Shown here piece after piece: positions 1 to 8,700 of a DNA stretch of 64,000 nucleotides. A program made the translations under genes and the position numbers. Source of the DNA: Sphingomonas sp. GTDB lineage: Bacteria > Pseudomonadota > Alphaproteobacteria > Sphingomonadales > Sphingomonadaceae. The notes under the pieces were generated by a model. It did not search any database. It was not told the DNA's origin and worked only from the letters and a program-made list of their open reading frames with translations. The DNA is taken from the NCBI RefSeq assembly GCF_030145815.1, contig NZ_JAIXHL010000002.1:1-64000 (forward strand), read 5' to 3'. Numbering within the stretch: position 1 is the stretch's first letter; each line of letters begins with the position of its first letter.

Positions 1-116
1 TGTTGGGGCCGTATGGGTAAAACAAAATTCCCCTATCCCCCTCTCCCCTTCCGGTGTGTGTGTTGGGTGTGGGGCATGAAGGGAGACAGCCCTGGAATGC
101 AGGCCCCTCTCCCCGA

Positions 117-140
117 CCCTCTCCCCTGAAGGGGAGAGGG
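117..140 (-). terminator. Hairpin just downstream of efp
   Basis: A perfect 10-bp inverted repeat (CCCTCTCCCC and GGGGAGAGGG) with a 4-nt loop lies six bases past the efp stop codon. The position suits a transcription terminator, but no T-run follows on the minus strand, so it could be an RNA-stabilising hairpin or a short intergenic repeat. The rest of positions 1-146 shows C-rich and GT-rich sequence and no gene. Confidence 0.4.
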
Positions 141-146
141 AGTTCT

Positions 147-710
147 TTAGTCCGCCCGGCGGACGTAGGTCTGTTCGTACACATCGACGACGATGCGCGT
201 GCCGCTGGCGATGTGCGGCGGGACCATGATGCGGACGCCATTGTCGAGAATCGCGGGCTTGTACGACGACGATGCCGTCTGGCCCTTCACCACCGCGTCG
301 GCCTCGACGATCGTCGCTTCGATCGTGTCGGGCAGCTGGACGCTGATCGCCTCGTCCTCATAGAGTTCCATGACCACGTCCATGCCGTCCTGCAGGAACG
401 CAGCCGCGTCGCCGAGCAGGTCGCGCGGGAGCGTGGTCTGGTCATAGGTTTCCTTGTCCATGAACACGAGCGAGTCGCCTTCAGGGTACAGGAACTGGAA
501 ATCCTTGGTGTCGAGACGGATGCGCTCGACCGTCTCGGCCGAGCGGAAGCGGACGTTGTTTTTGCGACCGTCGCGGAGATTCTTCATCTCCACCTGCATA
601 TAGGCGCCGCCCTTGCCCGGCTGGGTGTGCTGGATTTTCACCGCGCGCCAGATGCCGTTTTCATATTCGATGATGTTGCCGGGACGGATGTCCACGCCGC
701 TGATCTTCAT
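147..710 (-). CDS. efp: Elongation factor P
   Basis: EF-P binds between the P and E sites of stalled ribosomes and speeds peptide-bond formation at polyproline stretches. The 187-residue length and the opening [14 protein letters not shown] are typical of the family. An N-terminal KOW-like domain is followed by two OB-like domains. The tip loop PGKGGA has Lys33, the residue modified in many bacteria (E. coli Lys34). The C-terminal block around residues 150-180 ([19 protein letters not shown]) is the conserved third domain. I see no epmA/epmB modification genes nearby. The gene stands alone, with a hairpin right after its stop; 711-846 upstream is non-coding and must hold its promoter. Confidence 0.97.
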   Translation of the reverse strand: MKISGVDIRPGNIIEYENGIWRAVKIQHTQPGKGGAYMQVEMKNLRDGRKNNVRFRSAETVERIRLDTKDFQFLYPEGDSLVFMDKETYDQTTLPRDLLGDAAAFLQDGMDVVMELYEDEAISVQLPDTIEATIVEADAVVKGQTASSSYKPAILDNGVRIMVPPHIASGTRIVVDVYEQTYVRRAD

Positions 711-846
711 GGGGATCGCCTACAGTGCTGAGAAAGACAAAGCCGTCGGGGTGTTCCCCAAAGGCCAAACAACGCCGCGGCCATTAGCGAGCTGTGCGCG
801 ATCCGGCAAGCGGGGGAGTAACAGTCAACGCTCGGCGCGGTTGACG

Positions 847-2289
847 CTAGGGCGTTCCCCCTAACGCCTGCCACAGCACGACCCGTGCGCGGGCGGCCCG
901 CCCCTCCGCTGCCACCGCGCGCTCGCGGCTGGCGAGTGCCTGCCGCCGTGCCTCGATCAGCGCCGTCAGGTCGGCAAGCCCGGCGCGCTGGCGCTGGGCG
1001 ATCAGCCGGACGGCGCGGTCGAGAGCGATCAGCTCGCGCCGCGCCGACATTTCCTCGCGGTCCGCCGCCGCGATCACGCCATAGGCCGCCTCGGCCTCGC
1101 CCAGCGCCATGTAGACCGCCCCACGATAGGCCTGAAACGCCGCGCGCTTGCCCGCCGCCGCGGCGTCGATATCCGCCGCGATCCGCCCGAAATCGAGCAA
1201 CGGCGCGGCAAGCGAGGCGCCCAGCGAGCCGACGACCGAGTCACTGTCGAACAGATTGCCCAGGCCGAATGCGAGCAGACCGAGCGACGCATCGAGCCGC
1301 AGCGCTGGAAAGCGCCGCCGCGCCGCCGCCGCCAGTTCGGCATCCTGCGCCTCCAGCGTCGCTGCCGCTGCGAGAATATCGGGCCGGTTCTGCAACAAGG
1401 TCGCGGGCAGCGCGGGCGGTGCGGGATAGGTGATCGCTGCCGCTGGCGGCGGCAGGTCGGCCGCATCGACAAGCACCGGCTGCGGCGGCATGCGCAGCGC
1501 CGCGCGCACACGCTCCGCATCCTGCGCCGTGAGCGTCGTCAGCCGCCCGATCAACCGCGCCTCTTCGCTGGCCAGCGCCGCCAGCCGTGTCCGCGCGGTT
1601 TCTGCCAGTGCGCGCGCCTGCACCGGATCGAGGCCGGAAACGAGTCCCGCCCGCGCCCGGCTCCCGGCCAGCGCGCCCAACCGCTCCGCCGCCTCCAGAT
1701 CCTCGGTCAGCGCGTCGCGGCGCGCCGACAGCGTGCGCCAGTCGATCACGGACGCGGCGATTTCACCCACCAGCGCGATCCGCACCGCTTGTGCCGATGC
1801 CGTCGCAGCATCAAGCCGCGCCTGTGCCGCGCGCTGCTGCGCCCGCACGCGTCCGAACAGGTCGATGTCCCATTGCGCGGTCAGGTTGGCGGCATAGCTG
1901 GCGCGCTCGGCGGCGATCTCGACACCGGGGGGCAGGCTGGCGCCGAACTGGTCGGGGTTACTGCGCGTGCCGGTCACCGCGCCATTGGCGCCGATGGTCG
2001 GCAGCGCCTCCGCCCGCGCCCGCCCGAGCCGCGCGCGCGCCTCGTCAATCCGCGCCAGCGCTTCGCCCAGCGTCGGCGCGCTCGCCAGTGCCTCACGCGA
2101 CAGCCGCAGGAACCCCGGATCGCTGTTCGGCAACAGGTCCGCAACGGCTCCGCCCGTCTCGGGCGGGATCAGCGCGAAGCGCGCGGGCAGTTCGGGCGCT
2201 GGCGTCGCGATCTCGGGCGCAGGCCCCGCCACGCAGCCCGCGAGCGCGGCCGACAAGGCCAGCCCGGCAAGGCGCTTACCTCCGCTCAT
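847..2289 (-). CDS. Outer-membrane efflux lipoprotein (NodT/TolC-like)
   Basis: This is a 480-residue outer-membrane factor of the NodT type, which forms the exit duct of tripartite efflux pumps. The N-terminus has a lipoprotein signal with an LAGC lipobox (Cys19). The rest is Ala/Arg-rich helix in two repeats, as in TolC-like proteins; motifs such as AQWDIDLFGRVRAQ and LDFGRIAADIDAA fall at the usual repeat positions. It is the last gene of a four-gene minus-strand operon and its ATG overlaps the stop of the adaptor gene (ATGA). The partners are an ABC permease and ATPase, so this duct probably serves an ABC-type exporter, not an RND pump. The substrate cannot be read from the sequence. Confidence 0.9.
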   Translation of the reverse strand: MSGGKRLAGLALSAALAGCVAGPAPEIATPAPELPARFALIPPETGGAVADLLPNSDPGFLRLSREALASAPTLGEALARIDEARARLGRARAEALPTIGANGAVTGTRSNPDQFGASLPPGVEIAAERASYAANLTAQWDIDLFGRVRAQQRAAQARLDAATASAQAVRIALVGEIAASVIDWRTLSARRDALTEDLEAAERLGALAGSRARAGLVSGLDPVQARALAETARTRLAALASEEARLIGRLTTLTAQDAERVRAALRMPPQPVLVDAADLPPPAAAITYPAPPALPATLLQNRPDILAAAATLEAQDAELAAAARRRFPALRLDASLGLLAFGLGNLFDSDSVVGSLGASLAAPLLDFGRIAADIDAAAAGKRAAFQAYRGAVYMALGEAEAAYGVIAAADREEMSARRELIALDRAVRLIAQRQRAGLADLTALIEARRQALASRERAVAAEGRAARARVVLWQALGGTP

Positions 2290-3263
2290 TTGCCGTCCTT
2301 GCGCGCCGGGATGAACGCGTCGACCTGTTGCCCGACGCGGAACCCGCCATTGGTTTCGGGCAGCGCGTAGATCAGCTGAAGCACGCGCACATCGACCCGC
2401 TCCTGCGCGCTGTTGGTCAGCGATCGCTTGGGCACGATCAGCGGCTCGGCGCGGACGAAGCGCGCTTCGACCTGCCGCCCCGCAGCGCCGCGCGGCGACA
2501 CGATTGCGGCGGCACCCAGCGCGACGCGTGGCGCCTGTTCCTCATCGATGTCGATGCGGACATGCAGCGGGTCGGTCGCGCCCATCTGGATAAAGGGCTG
2601 GCTGGTCCCGCCCATGGTCGAGACATATTCGCCGGGGCGGATGTTGACGGTCAGGATTTCGCCCGCGATCGGCGCGCGCACGGTCAGCCGCCCGATCTCG
2701 GTCCGCGCCGTGCCGGCCCGCGCCTGTGCTGCGGCGAGGCGGGCGCGGACGAGCGCGACGCGCTGCGCGGCGGCGCTGGCCTCACCCTCGACCCGCACGA
2801 TTTCCGCGCGCGCCACGGCGGCAGGGTCATCGACCGCGCGGTACAAGGCAAGCTGACGCTCCGCCGTCGCTCTCGCGCTCTGCGCCTCCGCAATCGCGGC
2901 GCGCGCTTCGCCGATCGCGGCCAGCGCCTCGGTCAGCTGGGCGCGGACCGCGCGGTCGTCGATGGTGAAGAGCGGCTGGCCCGGCACTACGCGGACGCCG
3001 GGGCTCACCGCGACGTTCATCACCAGCCCGGACAGCGGCGCGCCGATGTCGATCGTCTCGCTCGACGGCTCGACCACCCCGGCCCCGGCCACGCGTTCGG
3101 CATTGGCGAGCGCGGGCGGCGCCTTGGCCGGTTCGCGCTGTGGCGCGCTGGGGCTGCGGTCGGGCAAACCGCCCCAGATGAACAGGGCCGCCAGCACCAG
3201 GCTCGCCACCGCGATCAGCGGCAGGATGGTCCGGGCAAAGCTCAGCTGTTTCCAGTCGGGCAT
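2286..3263 (-). CDS. HlyD-family periplasmic adaptor of ABC exporter
   Basis: This is a 325-residue membrane fusion protein. It has one membrane anchor near residues 11-31, a lipoyl-like half (GLVMNVAVSPGVRVVPGQPLF), a long Ala/Arg coiled-coil hairpin around 100-190, the second lipoyl half (VRAPIAGEILTVNIRPGEYV) and a beta-barrel domain. Such adaptors join the inner-membrane transporter to the outer-membrane duct. The chosen ATG at 3263 overlaps the TGA of the ATPase gene by one base; a TTG one codon upstream is possible. The permease-ATPase-HlyD set resembles the DevABC type of exporter, but the substrate is unknown. Confidence 0.9.
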   Translation of the reverse strand: MPDWKQLSFARTILPLIAVASLVLAALFIWGGLPDRSPSAPQREPAKAPPALANAERVAGAGVVEPSSETIDIGAPLSGLVMNVAVSPGVRVVPGQPLFTIDDRAVRAQLTEALAAIGEARAAIAEAQSARATAERQLALYRAVDDPAAVARAEIVRVEGEASAAAQRVALVRARLAAAQARAGTARTEIGRLTVRAPIAGEILTVNIRPGEYVSTMGGTSQPFIQMGATDPLHVRIDIDEEQAPRVALGAAAIVSPRGAAGRQVEARFVRAEPLIVPKRSLTNSAQERVDVRVLQLIYALPETNGGFRVGQQVDAFIPARKDGK

Positions 3264-3982
3264 CAATGGTCCTCCGGCATCTGCGCGCCGTCATGGGTGA
3301 TATGGCCATCCTCCAGCCGGAGGATGCGGTCGGCGAGATCGAAGATACGGTTGTCGTGGGTGACGATGATGCAGGCGCGGTCGGGCGCGACCGCCACCTC
3401 GCGCAGCAAGTCCATCACGCGCCGACCGGAGCGTGCGTCGAGCGCCGCAGTCGGCTCGTCGCACACCACCAGCCGGGGGCGATGGACCAGCGCGCGGGCA
3501 ATCGCCACGCGCTGCTGCTGTCCGCCCGACAGCTGGTTGGGCAGTTTGTCGGCTTGATCGGCGATATTGAGCGCGGCGAGCATCTCGACCGCGCGCTCCC
3601 GCGCCTGCGCCCGTGGCACCCCTTGCGCGATCAGCGGCACGGCGGCGTTGCTCGCTGCGTCGATCGACGGGATCAGGTTATACTGCTGGAAAATGAAGCC
3701 GATGTTGCGCAGCCGGAATGCGACCAACTCCGCGTCCGACAGGCGGTAGATGTCGGTGCCGAACACCGCGACCTCGCCCAGCGTCGGGTAGAGGATGCCG
3801 CACATGATCGAAATCAGCGTGGTCTTCCCCGACCCGCTCTCGCCGACCAGATAGGTCAGCTCGCCCGCGCGAATATCGACATCGATGCCGTGCAGCACGG
3901 TGATCGCCTGGCTCCCCGCCATGAAATCGCGAGTGACTCCCCGCGTGCGGATCGCGGGCTGGCTGGGGGCGGCTACGCTCAC
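3263..3982 (-). CDS. ABC transporter ATP-binding protein (LolD/MacB/DevA-like)
   Basis: This is a 239-residue ABC ATPase that should power the permease encoded just upstream. Walker A (GESGSGKTT) is at about residues 47-55, the Q-loop at FQQ near 98-100, the signature LSGGQQQ near 151-157 and Walker B (LVVCDE) near 171-176, with the H-loop at THD. All motifs are intact, so it should be active. Sequence and neighbours fit the MacB/LolD/DevA subgroup, which works with FtsX-type permeases. It starts with GTG, coupled by a 4-bp overlap (GTGA) to the permease stop. Confidence 0.95.
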   Translation of the reverse strand: MSVAAPSQPAIRTRGVTRDFMAGSQAITVLHGIDVDIRAGELTYLVGESGSGKTTLISIMCGILYPTLGEVAVFGTDIYRLSDAELVAFRLRNIGFIFQQYNLIPSIDAASNAAVPLIAQGVPRAQARERAVEMLAALNIADQADKLPNQLSGGQQQRVAIARALVHRPRLVVCDEPTAALDARSGRRVMDLLREVAVAPDRACIIVTHDNRIFDLADRILRLEDGHITHDGAQMPEDH

Positions 3983-5115
3983 CGGAACACCGCCACCGGT
4001 TCGGTCTTGAGCACGCGGCGCAGCGCGACCCAGCCCGTGAGCGCGAGGATCAGCACGACTGCTGCAAGGCTGATCAACGGGATCTGCCAGGGGATGTAAA
4101 AGCCCTTGAAGGTCGGGACGGCGGAGAAGCTCCAGATGAACGCAATCGTGCCGAGCACGCCGAGGCCATAGCCGATCAGCCCGACCAACGCCGCCTGCGC
4201 CGCGACCATGCGGCGGATCGTGCCATTGGCGACGCCGATCGCCTTCAGCGCGCCGAACTGCTTGATATTGTCGCGGATGAACAGGCTGAAGGTCAGCCCC
4301 ACGATGGCCACCCCGACGACGAAACCCAGCGCCACGGTGATCCCGAAATTGAGCGGAATGCCGGTATTTTCGACGATGAAGTCGATGCCATCCTGCGCAA
4401 ACTGGTCCCGGGTGCGGGCGCGCAGGCCCGTCTCGGCCTCGATCCGCGCCACGAGCTGCTGATGATCCACGCCCGGCGCGGCCCCCACCAGCACGAAGGA
4501 CAGCCGGTTACGCGTCCCGGGCACATAGCGCAGCGCCTGGCTGTATTTGGTGTAGAGCGTGACCTGGCTGGTAAAGCTCGGCACCGCGTCGGCGATGCCG
4601 CGGATCACCGCGCGCTGGTCGTTGAGCTCCAGCCGCTCGCCGATCGGGCTGCGGCCATCCTCGAACATATTGGTCGTGCCGACATCGTCGATGATCACCG
4701 TATCCGGGCGCGACAGCACGTCGATGCTGCCCTGCGCCATCCGTCGCGGCAGGCCGATCAGCGTCGCGTCATCGACCCCGACGATCGCCACGCCCTCCAG
4801 ATCGCCCTCCCCGGTGCGCACCGATGCGGTCGCGCGCAGATGCGGCGCGGCCCATTCGACGCCGGGGACCGACCGCACCTTGTCGAGCGCGGTGCTGGGC
4901 ATCGGATAGGCGACATCGGTGGTGCGGCTGACGCGGTCCATCACCCAGATATCGGCCGACGGCACGTTGAACACCGCACTCGCGCCGCGTTCGAGCAGAT
5001 TGACGAAAATGGTGAGCTGTTGGGTGATGAGCAGCGTCGAAAAAGCGATGCCGAACACCAACCCATAGAATTTCTGGCCGTCGCCGGTGAGCATGCGGAT
5101 GGCAATCCAGATCAT
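3979..5115 (-). CDS. FtsX-type ABC transporter permease (DevC/MacB-like)
   Basis: This is a 378-residue inner-membrane permease. It has one N-terminal membrane helix (about residues 16-38), a large periplasmic domain, and three C-terminal helices (around 255-280, 305-330 and 345-368), the arrangement of MacB/FtsX-type permeases. The start MIWIAIRML at 5115 is preferred because the upstream extension is low-complexity and crosses the operator region. It is the first gene of the operon, which continues with ATPase, HlyD adaptor and outer-membrane factor. It diverges from a TetR gene, and the inverted repeats at 5161-5195 between them point to repression by that protein, with derepression by a toxic or signalling ligand. 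Confidence 0.88.
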   Translation of the reverse strand: MIWIAIRMLTGDGQKFYGLVFGIAFSTLLITQQLTIFVNLLERGASAVFNVPSADIWVMDRVSRTTDVAYPMPSTALDKVRSVPGVEWAAPHLRATASVRTGEGDLEGVAIVGVDDATLIGLPRRMAQGSIDVLSRPDTVIIDDVGTTNMFEDGRSPIGERLELNDQRAVIRGIADAVPSFTSQVTLYTKYSQALRYVPGTRNRLSFVLVGAAPGVDHQQLVARIEAETGLRARTRDQFAQDGIDFIVENTGIPLNFGITVALGFVVGVAIVGLTFSLFIRDNIKQFGALKAIGVANGTIRRMVAAQAALVGLIGYGLGVLGTIAFIWSFSAVPTFKGFYIPWQIPLISLAAVVLILALTGWVALRRVLKTEPVAVFR

Positions 5116-5160
5116 GCGACACTGCCCCCTGCTTGCGCCACGGCATCGACTCAGGCTATG

Positions 5161-5195
5161 TTGAACGCTGTCGTTCAAATGAACGGGACCGTTCA
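5161..5195. promoter_or_regulatory. Tandem phased operator for the divergent TetR regulator
   Basis: Two abutting inverted repeats lie between the exporter operon and the tetR gene. The first is TTGAACG-CTGT-CGTTCAA (5161-5178). The second is TGAACGG-GA-CCGTTCA (5180-5195). The core half-sites GAACG (5163, 5181) and CGTTC (5172, 5190) alternate every 9 bp, so the region could hold two repressor dimers in register. The site is 46 bp from the permease start and 48 bp from the tetR start, well placed to control both. Confidence 0.75.
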
Positions 5196-5242
5196 CTCTG
5201 TCAAGCGAAACCCTTACGCGTGCGCAACGCTCGATCGACCCG

Positions 5243-5833
5243 GTGAAACGCCAGGCGATCCTCGACGCCGCCAGCCGATCCTTTTTCGACCATGGCTTTG
5301 CCGCGACCGCGATCGAGCAGGTGGCGGCCGACGCGCATGTTTCCAAGGTCACGATCTATAATCAGTTCGGCGACAAGCGCGGGCTGTTCGCTGCGGCGAT
5401 CGAACGCGAATGTGAGCGCATGGGCGAGCATTTTGCAATTCCACCGATGCCGGAGCTACCGCTGCGGGCCCGGTTGGAGGCGATCGGAACGGCGATGACG
5501 GCCTTTATGTCGCGGCCGGAGATGATCCAGTTCGACCGCCGGATCGCGGCGGAGACCGAAGCCGATCCAGCGATCGGCGCCGCCTTCCTCGAAGCGGGGC
5601 CGCGCCAGATGCTACGCGCGTTTACCGCCTTGCTCCGCTCGCTCAACGCAGCCGGGGAGATCGCTGTGGCGGATCCGGAACTGGCGGCGGAACAGTTCGT
5701 CGCGATGTGCAAGGGACTCGGCGATCTTGAACGCCGCTTTGGCTGCGCGAACGACCCCGAGCGAAACGCCCGACGCATTTCCGCTGCAGTCGATACTTTT
5801 TGCCGGGCGTTTGCCGTCTCCAGCGCCGACTGA
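5243..5833 (+). CDS. TetR/AcrR-family transcriptional regulator
   Basis: This 196-residue protein has the TetR layout: an N-terminal helix-turn-helix domain (about residues 1-50; ILDAASRSFFDHGFAATAIEQVA, then the recognition helix VSKVTIYNQFGDK) and a helical ligand-binding domain of the AefR-like kind. It starts with GTG at 5243. By position it should repress the divergent exporter operon and itself through the inverted repeats at 5161-5195. The ligand is unknown; a substrate of the exporter is the natural guess. Confidence 0.93.
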   Translation: MKRQAILDAASRSFFDHGFAATAIEQVAADAHVSKVTIYNQFGDKRGLFAAAIERECERMGEHFAIPPMPELPLRARLEAIGTAMTAFMSRPEMIQFDRRIAAETEADPAIGAAFLEAGPRQMLRAFTALLRSLNAAGEIAVADPELAAEQFVAMCKGLGDLERRFGCANDPERNARRISAAVDTFCRAFAVSSAD

Positions 5834-5867
5834 ACCGGCTTACGTCAGCGCGTTTGCCCGTGTCACG

Positions 5868-6464
5868 TCACCGTCGAACAAGCAGCGGATAGGGGTCGAT
5901 CGGCGTCCCCTGATGCCAGCGCTCGCCGGGTGCCATCCGCGACACCCCGAAATGAAGGTGGTAGTTGCCCATCCCGGCATTGCCGGTGTCGCCGACATAG
6001 CCGAGGACGTCGCCGGCCCGGAGGCTCCTGCCCTCCGCAATTCCCGGAGCATAGCCGGCAAGATGGGCATAATAGTAGATCCACCCGCCGTCCGCCGAGC
6101 GCTGATAGAGGGTGATCCCACCGCCGCCGTTGGAATAGAACAGCTTTTCCACCCGCCCATCCGCCGCCGCAATCACCGGCGTGTTGGCGGGAGCCATGAT
6201 GTCGAGCCCCTGATGCGCCCGCGTGCCGCCACCACGCGCCTCCCCCCAATTGCTGCGCAGCCTATCCGCACGCACGCCCTGAACGGGGACGATCAGGCCC
6301 GGCGCATCCACCAACGCGACCTGAGGTGGGGCCGGCACGGGAAAGGACGCGGGCTGAGCGTCGGCGGCGCTCGGCTCGACCACGCGGATCGTCGCGGCGA
6401 GGAAGGCGATCAGCGCGACCGCGCAACCGCCCATCACCCACAAGACGATCCGCAACCGGCTCAT
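5868..6464 (-). CDS. M23 family metallopeptidase (LytM domain), membrane-anchored
   Basis: This is a 198-residue protein with an N-terminal membrane segment (about 5-27) and a periplasmic LytM domain. The zinc ligands are present: HxxxD (His84, Asp88 in HQGLDIMAP) and HxH (169-171 in YHLHFG), plus His134. It should therefore be an active peptidoglycan endopeptidase, unlike the degenerate EnvC/NlpD types. The ATG at 6464 overlaps the stop of the L,D-transpeptidase gene by 4 bp, so a peptide cross-linking enzyme and a cleaving enzyme are made together. Confidence 0.9.
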   Translation of the reverse strand: MSRLRIVLWVMGGCAVALIAFLAATIRVVEPSAADAQPASFPVPAPPQVALVDAPGLIVPVQGVRADRLRSNWGEARGGGTRAHQGLDIMAPANTPVIAAADGRVEKLFYSNGGGGITLYQRSADGGWIYYYAHLAGYAPGIAEGRSLRAGDVLGYVGDTGNAGMGNYHLHFGVSRMAPGERWHQGTPIDPYPLLVRR

Positions 6465-7489
6465 TCCTGAAAGATCACCGGCGTTCCCGGCGACACCATC
6501 AGCGCCAGCCGCGCCGCGTCCCAATTGGTCAGGCGGATACAGCCATGGCTCTCGCTCCGCCCGATCAGATGCGGCTCGGGCGTGCCATGGATGCCGTAAT
6601 GCTCTTTGCTGAGGTCGATCCACACCACCCCGACGGGACTGTTCGGACCGGGCGGGAGCAACGCGTCGGGCTTCTTATCGCTGACGTCCCAGAACAGCTT
6701 GGGATTATAGTGAAACTCGGGGTTGGTCGCGACGCCGTTGATCTTCCAGCTGCCGATCGGCAGCGGATCGCGCTTGCTCCCGGTGGTTACGTTGAACTGA
6801 GCGGCGAGCAGCCCCTTGGCGTCGAATACGCGCAGCACGCTGTCCGACTTGTCGACGACGACGCGCGCCGCCTTGGGCTGCACCGCATTGACGTTGAGGT
6901 CGGTCAGCGTGCGCCGCCACTCGGGCTTGATATCGGCGGGATAATCGCTCGACGCGGGAATCGCGTTCGGCACCTCGACCGGCACACCCGCCGCCAGCCG
7001 CGTGTCGGCGCTGTTGAGTTCGATCAGTACCTGCGGCGTCGTGTGAAACATCTCCGCCAGTTTTTCGAGCGCGCTGCGATAGCCCATCGTCTTGAGCTTC
7101 GCCTGCGCCTGCGGATCGCGTGGCCACGGGCGGACGTACGGTCCGGCGAGCATCTCGGGGGTGAGACGCACGATCCGCGTCGGGCGGATCGCGCGATGCG
7201 GGTGCAGCGCCTGCAACGTCCGTGCGTCGGTCTTACCGGTGACCGGGATCTGGCGCGTGATCTGAAACGCCTTGAGCGCCGCGGTCAGCCCCTGCCCCTC
7301 ACGCCCGTCGAGCGGACCGGGCGGAAAGCCGAGCTGGTCGAGGATCGCCTGAACATGCAGGATGTCGCGGCTTAGCGCTGGCTTGGCCGGCGCCGCTTTC
7401 TGCGTGGCCCCGTTCTGCGCCTGCACCGCCACCGCGCCACCCGACGCAATCGCAACCGCCGCGATCAATCCTGCAACACCCTTACGCAC
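6461..7489 (-). CDS. L,D-transpeptidase with peptidoglycan-binding domain
   Basis: YkuD-fold L,D-transpeptidase, 342 residues from the GTG at 7489. That start has a GGAGA box six bases upstream and gives a clean signal peptide; a GTG at 7531 would add 14 residues. A PG_binding_1 domain (about 40-95) precedes a linker and the catalytic domain (about 205-342), with the HGTPEP motif near 301 and the active-site SHGCIRLTNWD with Cys317. The enzyme makes 3-3 cross-links or attaches proteins to meso-DAP. It forms an operon with the downstream LytM peptidase. Confidence 0.92.
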   Translation of the reverse strand: MRKGVAGLIAAVAIASGGAVAVQAQNGATQKAAPAKPALSRDILHVQAILDQLGFPPGPLDGREGQGLTAALKAFQITRQIPVTGKTDARTLQALHPHRAIRPTRIVRLTPEMLAGPYVRPWPRDPQAQAKLKTMGYRSALEKLAEMFHTTPQVLIELNSADTRLAAGVPVEVPNAIPASSDYPADIKPEWRRTLTDLNVNAVQPKAARVVVDKSDSVLRVFDAKGLLAAQFNVTTGSKRDPLPIGSWKINGVATNPEFHYNPKLFWDVSDKKPDALLPPGPNSPVGVVWIDLSKEHYGIHGTPEPHLIGRSESHGCIRLTNWDAARLALMVSPGTPVIFQE

Positions 7490-7500
7490 ACGCACTCTCC

Positions 7501-7526
7501 GTCTCGTTACAGCGGGATAACGAGAC
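7501..7526. promoter_or_regulatory. Inverted repeat ahead of the L,D-transpeptidase
   Basis: A perfect 9-bp inverted repeat, GTCTCGTTA and TAACGAGAC with an 8-nt spacer, lies just ahead of the chosen transpeptidase start and after the previous gene's stop at 7545. It could be an operator, an RNA hairpin in the leader, or an intercistronic processing site. If the longer GTG start at 7531 were used, it would be coding. Confidence 0.45.
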
Positions 7527-7544
7527 AACACCGGCGCGGTTGCA

Positions 7545-7952
7545 TCAATAGCGGTTGCGCAGCCGATCGACCGTCGCGGCGGGATGCGCTTCGGTATCCA
7601 CGCTGCACTCTAACTCGATCCGGGCGCGGATGGCCTCGATCTCGGTGTCGCTGCGATGTTCGATGCCGATGAACTCGTTCCGCGCCCCCTCGACCGCGCG
7701 GATCAATTCGTCGAGCTTGGCCTGCAGCGCCGCCGCGTCGCGATTCTGCGAATTCTGGATCAGGAACACCATCAGGAAGGTGACGATGGTGGTCGATGTG
7801 TTCACGATCAGCTGCCACGTGTCCGAAAAGCCGAATACCGGCCCAGTCAGCCCCCAGCCGATAATCAGCAGCACCGCGACGATGAACGCCACCGGCTGCC
7901 CCGCCAGCGCGGCGATGCGACCGGCAACGATCGTGAACATCCGGTCGAGCAT
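7545..7952 (-). CDS. Low-affinity iron permease family protein
   Basis: This 135-residue protein matches the small bacterial 'low affinity iron permease' family (PF04120). Two membrane helices (about 18-38 and 48-66) carry the conserved stretch around WQLIVNTSTTIVTFLMVFLIQNSQNRD, and a soluble helical tail ends in DTEAHP. The family name comes from fungal Fet4, but iron transport has not been shown for the short bacterial members, so the function is uncertain. It sits between thiE and the transpeptidase on the same strand. Confidence 0.8.
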   Translation of the reverse strand: MLDRMFTIVAGRIAALAGQPVAFIVAVLLIIGWGLTGPVFGFSDTWQLIVNTSTTIVTFLMVFLIQNSQNRDAAALQAKLDELIRAVEGARNEFIGIEHRSDTEIEAIRARIELECSVDTEAHPAATVDRLRNRY

Positions 7953-7970
7953 CTGCCTGTCCCCCTATGA

Positions 7971-8660
7971 TCAGCGCGCCGCGTTCAGCACGGCGTCGAA
8001 CGCGCGCACCGCCGCCGCCTCGTCCCCGTTCCACACCGCGCCCGACACCGCGATGAAGTCGGCTCCCGCACTAACCAGAGGAGCCGCGTTGTCGGGCGTG
8101 ATCCCGCCGATCGCGACGCATGGAATCTCGAACACCGTCGTCCACCAGGACAGGATCGCCGGGTCAGGGCGGTGCGTCGTCGGCTTGGTCGTGGTCTGGT
8201 AGAAGGCACCAAACGCGACATAATCCGCGCCAGCCTCACCCGCCTCCATCGCCAGATGGCGGCTGTCATGACAGGTCACGCCGATCTGCGCTGCCGGGCC
8301 AAGCACGCTGCGCGCCTCCCGCGGGTCGCCATCGCCCTGCCCCAGATGCACGCCATCCGCGCCGAGGCGCTTGGCGAGGCTGACGCTGTCATTGACGATG
8401 AACGCGACCTCGCGGTCGGCACAGATGCGCAGCAACGGGTCCGCCAGCCGCGCCGCTTCGTGCTGGTCGACATCCTTGACGCGGAACTGGAACGCCGCGA
8501 CCGGGCCGGCATCGAGCGCGCGGGCCAGCCGGTCGGGGAAGTCGCCATCCACGTCGAGCGGCGAAATCAGATAGAGCTGGCAGGGCGGCCGTTTGTCGTC
8601 GCGCTTGAACTGGGCGGCGAATTCGGGGCCAAGCGGCGGGAGGTCGTCATCATCGATCAT
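7971..8660 (-). CDS. thiE: Thiamine-phosphate synthase
   Basis: This 229-residue TIM-barrel protein joins the thiazole and pyrimidine halves of thiamine. Family motifs are visible: FQFRVKD (pyrophosphate-binding strand), FIVNDSVSLAKRLGADGVHLGQGD, GVTCHDSRHLAMEAGEAGADYVAFGAFY and the C-terminal IGGITPDNAAPLVSAGADFIAVSGAVW. The N-terminal 25 residues extend beyond typical ThiE. No other thiamine genes and no TPP riboswitch are visible in its flanks. Related TenI-type proteins share the fold, but the motif set favours ThiE. Confidence 0.88.
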   Translation of the reverse strand: MIDDDDLPPLGPEFAAQFKRDDKRPPCQLYLISPLDVDGDFPDRLARALDAGPVAAFQFRVKDVDQHEAARLADPLLRICADREVAFIVNDSVSLAKRLGADGVHLGQGDGDPREARSVLGPAAQIGVTCHDSRHLAMEAGEAGADYVAFGAFYQTTTKPTTHRPDPAILSWWTTVFEIPCVAIGGITPDNAAPLVSAGADFIAVSGAVWNGDEAAAVRAFDAVLNAAR

Positions 8661-8700
8661 GTCGCGCTGATAGGCCGCGATGCGCCGGACGGGAAGCCCG

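Noticed and set aside
1587-3557. Long plus-strand open frame opposite the export operon
   Set aside because: Arg/Pro/Ala-rich low-complexity translation, antisense to well-supported outer-membrane and adaptor genes; a GC-rich shadow frame.
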